In this document: in pieces, positions 7,911-12,063 of the stretch
How positions within the stretch are numbered: the first letter of the stretch is position 1
How the letters are laid out: every line of letters starts with the position of its first letter
Source of the DNA: an uncultured beta proteobacterium
GTDB lineage: Bacteria > Pseudomonadota > Gammaproteobacteria > Burkholderiales > Burkholderiaceae_C
NCBI GenBank assembly: GCA_903859265.1
Contig: CAIOLZ010000186.1
Location: 1-12,063 of the forward strand
Length of the DNA: 12,063 nucleotides
Direction of reading: 5' to 3'
Program-made: the position numbers and the translations under genes
Notes under the pieces: model-generated
Databases searched by the model: none
What the model was told of the DNA's origin: nothing
Seen by the model: only the letters and a program-made list of their open reading frames with translations

Positions 7911-10900
7911 ATGCCAAAAACCAAGACCACCGTCCTTAACAAAGCTCCCCCTGGTCGCTTGTCCGGCAAGGTGGCGCTGATTACCGGCGCAGCCGGAAAC
8001 CTGGGTAGTGAAATCGTGCGCCATTACCTGCGCGAAGGTGCATTGGTAGTGCTATCGGGCCGCACCGGACCACGACTCAAGGCAGCGATGGAGGCGGCGC
8101 TTGCCGATACTGGCGCACCGGCCACACAGGCGGACTTCGTCATCATGGACGGGGCTGACCCCGATAGCGTGCGCAGCGGCATTGCAGAGCTGGTGGAACG
8201 CCATGGGCGCATTGACATCCTGGTCAACAACGCCGGCTCGGCCGGGCCGCGCCAGCCGCTGGAGAAGGTGCCGCTGACACAGGATGAACTCGAACTCCTG
8301 CGCGCGGAAGGCGCGACCGACACGGAAACCCTGGCGCAGGCCACGCGCAACATTCTGGGTGTGTCCTGGAACATGCTGCGTGCAGCGGCGCCCGCGCTGA
8401 AAGCCGGTGCCTCCGTGATCAACGTCTCGACCATTTTTTCGCGAACCAAATATTACGGCCGCACGGCTTACGTGGTGCCCAAGGCCGCGCTCAACGCGCT
8501 CTCGCGCCAGCTATCGCAGGAACTGGGCGAACGTGGTATTCGCGTCAACACCATCTTCCCGGGACCAATCCGAAGCGAGCGCATACGCAGCGTCTTCGCG
8601 ACCATGGACCAGCTTAAAGGGGCTGAGCCCGGCGCCACCGCAAGTGAGTTCTTCGACCTCATGTCCTTGCATCGGCCGTTTGACGACGCGCCGCCACAGA
8701 AAGACTTTCCAATCCCGCGCGACGTTGCCAATACCTGCGTTTTTCTGGGCAGTGACGAGTCTTCAGCCTTTAACGGCCATGATTTTGAGGTCACGCACGG
8801 CATGCGTGTGCCTGACGAAAGTCATAGCACTTGGGTCAGTCGCCCCACGATGCGTACCGTGGAGGCCCATGGCCGCACGGTACTGGTTGCTGCCGGCGAT
8901 CAGGTGGAGGATGCTGTGGGCATTGCGACCCTGCTGGCTGAAGTCGGCGCGCACGTCATCCTGGGTCTTGCACGAAACACTGACTGCGCATTGGCGCGCG
9001 ATCGTATTAGCGCTCACCGCATTGACCAACGCATCGATGTGCGGGTGTTCGACCGCGTTGACCCGGTCACCATGGACGTCGCGCTGGCCGAAGACCACGG
9101 AGGTCCGATCATGGGTGCGGTCATCCTGCCCGCCCACGGCAACGATCGCTTCACAGGGGGGCTGGCAGGCGCCAGTGATGACGACATGGAGGCTTTCGTG
9201 GACGAGGAACTCGGGGGTGCCATTGCCGTGGCGCGCAAACTCAGCCGCTATTGGAAAGACCGCACAGACCTCGTGCAGGAGCCGCGCTTTGTCTTCGTGA
9301 GCAACGGTGGCGGCGGTGACGACAGCGGACTGCCATGGGCCAACGTGCTGCGTGCTGCGATGGAAGAACTCATTCGGGTGTGGCGCGACGAGAGCAAGGT
9401 CGATGTGGTTCTGGGGCGCCGGCAATTCCGTGAGTGGGGCAACCAGATCGTGCGTTACGACAATTCGGAATCGGAGGGCCTGCCCTTTACCGCCGGCCAT
9501 GCAGCGAGATTGCTGTTCAAGGAACAGCGCATCCACGAGGTCAATCTGTACCTCCCTGCCAGCATTGTCGAAGCCAGCGGTGCTCGACGCGCCACGGTCG
9601 GCTTTACGGAAAATCTGGCCGGCCTTCACATTGGCAAGGTGGCGCTGATTACGGGGGGCTCGGCCGGCATTGGAGGCTCGGTGGCCAGACTTCTGGCATT
9701 GGGTGGAGCCAAAGTGATGCTGGCTGCGCGGCGCGAAAGCGAACTTCAAGCCATCCGTCAACGCATCGTGGGCGAACTCGAAGACATTGGTTACTCGGGC
9801 GCGGAGCGCCGCGTGGGAATCCTGCCCGGCGTTGACGTCGGAAGGCTTGAGACTCTGGCGCCTGCCGTGAAGGCAACGCTGGCCGCCTATGGGCGCATTG
9901 ACTATCTCATCAACAATGCCGGCGTATCGGGTGCCGAGGAGATGGCCGTTGACATGAGTGTGGAGGCCTGGACTGCCACGCTCGATGCCAACCTCGTGTC
10001 GAATTACGCTTTGATGCACGAGGTGCTGCCGCTGATGAAAAAGCAGGGCAGCGGCTATATCCTGAACGTGTCAAGTTTCTTTGGCGGCGAGAAGTACCTG
10101 GCTGTGGCCTATCCCAACCGCAGCGACTATGCAGTGAGCAAGGCCGGTCAGCGCGCGCTTGTCGAAAGCCTTGCGCGCTTTCTCGGTCCGGAAGTGCAGA
10201 TCAACGCAATCGCGCCCGGTCCGGTCGAAGGTGAACGACTCAAGGGAGTGGGCACGCGCCCGGGCCTCTTCGAGCGCCGCGGCCGCCTTATTCTGGAGAA
10301 CAAACGCCTCAACACGGTCCACGACGCCGTAGTCAGGGCGCAGCGCAGGGGCCAGCGGGTCGGCGCGATGCTGGAGCGGCTTGCGGCGAATGACGTGGCC
10401 TTGCTGGCCATGGATTCCGAAGCCCCGCACGAGCTTCGCGCGCTGGGCGTTGCCTGCCACAAGGATCGCAGTGACCAATGCACCTGGGGCAGTTACCTGC
10501 TGAGTGAAAAAATAGGACGACGCTTGCTGGCGCGGCTGCGCCTGGGTGGCTTCCTGCTTGACGATCCCGAATGGCAGCACCGCAGCGATGACAACTGGCT
10601 CAAGAAGCTCCCGCCCGACGATCAACCCTACCTGTCACCCACCAGCATCCAGAGCGAATCTGCCAAGGTGCGCGATGGCGTGCTCTCTTTGCTGCACTTG
10701 GGCAAGATGCCCACCGAAACCGAAGTGGCGCTCGCGACCGTTTACTTCCTGGCCGACCGGGCTGTCAGCGGCGAGACCTTCATGCCTTCGGGCGGGCTGA
10801 GTCTGGAGCGATCCATCACAGAGCGTGAGCTCTTTGGCAGCGCCAAGCGCGAACGGCTGGAAATGCTTCGTGGACGCACCGTCTGGCTTATCGGGGAACA

Positions 10901-11594
10901 CCTCGTGGAGTACCTGGCTGAAGCGGCGCGCCAATTGGTGGCTCAATGCCACGTGGGCCGTGTTGTGCTGCTGACCCAAACCAAGAGCGGAGCGGACGCA
11001 CTGCGTGCCGCCTTGCGCGATGTGCCGGCCGATCTCTTGCACACGCTTGCCGTGGAAAGCGATCTTGAGGCAGGCATTGATGCCGCGTTGCGCCAGCACG
11101 GCTACCCTGCCACGATTGTCAGCACGCCCTTTGCGCCCTTGCCCGCAAAGTTGCTGGGAGGCGACGGTGCCGGTACGCTGGACGCTGCGGAATTCAGGCA
11201 GCTGGTGCAAGACCAGCTGACGCACCAGTTCCGTGTAGCCCGCAAGGCAAGCCTGATAGACCGGACGCAGCTCGTGCTGGTGTCGCCCGATGTGCCTGCG
11301 GGTGCCGATCCTACGGGGGCTGGATTCGCGATGGCCAATTTCATCAAAACCACTTTGCACGCATTCACGGCCACACTGGCAGTGGAGAACGAACGCCTTG
11401 TGCACGACGTCCCAGTCAACCAGATCAACCTCACACGCCGGGCACGCAGCGAGGAACCCCGCAACCAAAGCGAGCACCAAGAGGAAGTGCTGCGCTTCGG
11501 GCGTGCTGTACTACTGGCTGGTACGCCACTCCCTGACGCCGAGGACTCGCGCTACCGATCGCGAATTTACAGGGGCATGGCAATCACTGTTTAG
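7911..11594 (+). CDS. mcr: Bifunctional malonyl-CoA reductase (malonate semialdehyde-forming and 3-hydroxypropionate-forming)
   Basis: The 1227-residue enzyme reduces malonyl-CoA with two NADPH to 3HP, releasing CoA; malonate semialdehyde is the intermediate. It has two short-chain dehydrogenase halves. The N half (about 1-555) reduces the semialdehyde: TGAAGNLG (25-32), NNAG, Ser173/Thr174 in NVST, Tyr187-x3-Lys191. The C half (about 570-1227) reduces the thioester: TGGSAGIG (581-588), NNAG, Ser721/Ser722 in NVSS, Tyr740-x3-Lys744. Each half continues into a second Rossmann-like region (starting near VEAHGRTVLVAAGD and near RGRTVWLIGEHL) that lacks the glycine loop and YxxxK. The C-terminus (RRARSEEPR, then YRGMAITV) matches Chloroflexus Mcr, which is 1220 aa as I recall. 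It follows pcs by 52 nt and makes the substrate that Pcs uses. No frameshift or lost catalytic residue is seen. The unrelated archaeal malonyl-CoA reductase (aspartate-semialdehyde dehydrogenase type) is excluded by the SDR motifs. Confidence 0.97.
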   Translation: MPKTKTTVLNKAPPGRLSGKVALITGAAGNLGSEIVRHYLREGALVVLSGRTGPRLKAAMEAALADTGAPATQADFVIMDGADPDSVRSGIAELVERHGRIDILVNNAGSAGPRQPLEKVPLTQDELELLRAEGATDTETLAQATRNILGVSWNMLRAAAPALKAGASVINVSTIFSRTKYYGRTAYVVPKAALNALSRQLSQELGERGIRVNTIFPGPIRSERIRSVFATMDQLKGAEPGATASEFFDLMSLHRPFDDAPPQKDFPIPRDVANTCVFLGSDESSAFNGHDFEVTHGMRVPDESHSTWVSRPTMRTVEAHGRTVLVAAGDQVEDAVGIATLLAEVGAHVILGLARNTDCALARDRISAHRIDQRIDVRVFDRVDPVTMDVALAEDHGGPIMGAVILPAHGNDRFTGGLAGASDDDMEAFVDEELGGAIAVARKLSRYWKDRTDLVQEPRFVFVSNGGGGDDSGLPWANVLRAAMEELIRVWRDESKVDVVLGRRQFREWGNQIVRYDNSESEGLPFTAGHAARLLFKEQRIHEVNLYLPASIVEASGARRATVGFTENLAGLHIGKVALITGGSAGIGGSVARLLALGGAKVMLAARRESELQAIRQRIVGELEDIGYSGAERRVGILPGVDVGRLETLAPAVKATLAAYGRIDYLINNAGVSGAEEMAVDMSVEAWTATLDANLVSNYALMHEVLPLMKKQGSGYILNVSSFFGGEKYLAVAYPNRSDYAVSKAGQRALVESLARFLGPEVQINAIAPGPVEGERLKGVGTRPGLFERRGRLILENKRLNTVHDAVVRAQRRGQRVGAMLERLAANDVALLAMDSEAPHELRALGVACHKDRSDQCTWGSYLLSEKIGRRLLARLRLGGFLLDDPEWQHRSDDNWLKKLPPDDQPYLSPTSIQSESAKVRDGVLSLLHLGKMPTETEVALATVYFLADRAVSGETFMPSGGLSLERSITERELFGSAKRERLEMLRGRTVWLIGEHLVEYLAEAARQLVAQCHVGRVVLLTQTKSGADALRAALRDVPADLLHTLAVESDLEAGIDAALRQHGYPATIVSTPFAPLPAKLLGGDGAGTLDAAEFRQLVQDQLTHQFRVARKASLIDRTQLVLVSPDVPAGADPTGAGFAMANFIKTTLHAFTATLAVENERLVHDVPVNQINLTRRARSEEPRNQSEHQEEVLRFGRAVLLAGTPLPDAEDSRYRSRIYRGMAITV

Positions 11595-11637
11595 TGTGAA
11601 CTGCGCCTGCGGTTTGCGTCCTGCGAATCACTCGACC

Positions 11638-12063
11638 TCACGCCCGCGCCTGATCCCACCATTTCGAAAGCAATTCACCTGCCGGAATTGCTTGCGCCAA
11701 ATAACTCGATTGCCCAGCCCATGCTTGCATTCGCTGTACGTCATTGGCTTTGACCGCCGCTTCCCGCATCGCCGCGGTTAGGCCGCGCTGCACCGGGTAG
11801 GGCGCAGGTTGCGGTGCGCCAACCGCGTTTGCCGCCTGCACGTAGTCGGTTCGCAGGCTGCGCCCGGTTCTTCCACTAAAGGCGCGGGTTAGCACTGTGT
11901 CTTCCGGCTTGGCTTTCGCCATTGCATCCGCCCACGCACTAGGCAGCTTGGCTTCCGGACAACGCATGAATCCTGAGCCAATTTGCACTGCACTTGCGCC
12001 CAGGGCAATCGCAGCCGCGATGCCGCGTGCATCGGCAATCCCGCCAGTAGCCACGACAGGCAG
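11638..12063 (-). CDS. Nitronate monooxygenase (2-nitropropane dioxygenase family), C-terminal part
   Basis: The gene is read leftward and enters from beyond position 12063; 141 C-terminal residues and the TGA stop (complement of 11638-11640) are visible. The visible part begins LPVVATGGIADARG and continues with GASAVQIGSGFM, the two loops that bind the FMN phosphate in this TIM-barrel flavoenzyme family, then a helical C-terminus rich in Ala (VQRMQAWAGQSS, WWDQARA). Full proteins are usually about 310-380 residues, so over half is missing, including the catalytic His region. The family oxidises alkyl nitronates such as propionate-3-nitronate, but many members are uncharacterised. It converges on mcr with a 43-nt gap, so it belongs to a different transcript. 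GTG at 12054 could be read as a start but lies inside the conserved FMN-binding strand, so it is not the true start. Confidence 0.85.
   Translation of the reverse strand: MPVVATGGIADARGIAAAIALGASAVQIGSGFMRCPEAKLPSAWADAMAKAKPEDTVLTRAFSGRTGRSLRTDYVQAANAVGAPQPAPYPVQRGLTAAMREAAVKANDVQRMQAWAGQSSYLAQAIPAGELLSKWWDQARA

Noticed and set aside
8763..10019. A 418-codon open frame on the - strand inside mcr
   Set aside because: It is antisense to well-conserved SDR sequence, with a His/Gln/Arg-rich composition and no recognisable domain.
11595..11637. Intrinsic terminator between mcr and the nitronate monooxygenase gene
   Set aside because: The 43-nt gap has repeated CTGCG-like words but no clean stem followed by a T run on either strand.
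1..12063. Insertion sequences, CRISPR arrays, tRNA or rRNA genes
   Set aside because: No transposase, direct or inverted repeat set, spaced repeat array or RNA-gene pattern was seen; nearly all the sequence is covered by the listed genes.

Overview
This GC-rich window carries a tight, one-direction gene cluster for the 3-hydroxypropionate (3HP) bi-cycle of CO2 fixation, best known from Chloroflexus. Reading left to right on the + strand it holds: the last 62 codons of a family III (CaiB/BaiF) CoA-transferase, possibly mesaconyl-CoA C1-C4 CoA-transferase; mcl, (S)-malyl-CoA/beta-methylmalyl-CoA/(S)-citramalyl-CoA lyase; mch, mesaconyl-C1-CoA hydratase; pcs, the three-domain propionyl-CoA synthase (1836 aa); and mcr, the two-part malonyl-CoA reductase (1227 aa). 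A convergent nitronate monooxygenase gene, cut by the right edge, closes the window on the - strand.

The + strand genes are spaced like an operon: 20 nt between transferase and mcl, a 4-nt ATGA overlap between mcl and mch, 28 nt from mch to pcs and 52 nt from pcs to mcr. Coding density is close to complete. No RNA gene, mobile element, CRISPR array or clear terminator was seen.

Together mcr and pcs take malonyl-CoA through malonate semialdehyde, 3HP, 3HP-CoA and acrylyl-CoA to propionyl-CoA. Mcl and Mch serve the second half of the bi-cycle: glyoxylate plus propionyl-CoA gives beta-methylmalyl-CoA, which is dehydrated to mesaconyl-C1-CoA. A CoA-transferase of the Mct type would move CoA to the C4 carboxyl, and Mcl would later cleave citramalyl-CoA to acetyl-CoA plus pyruvate. 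The carboxylases, methylmalonyl-CoA epimerase and mutase, succinyl-CoA:malate CoA-transferase and mesaconyl-C4-CoA hydratase are not in the window, so a complete cycle cannot be claimed.

The organism is probably a proteobacterium, perhaps betaproteobacterial, judging by GC-rich codon use and the style of the nitronate monooxygenase; this is inference. The main enzymes match what I remember of the Chloroflexus proteins over their whole length, which would fit acquisition of the pathway as a block. Partial 3HP clusters in proteobacteria have been described before, so the cluster is uncommon but probably not a new system. All similarity statements come from memory of the families, not from a search.
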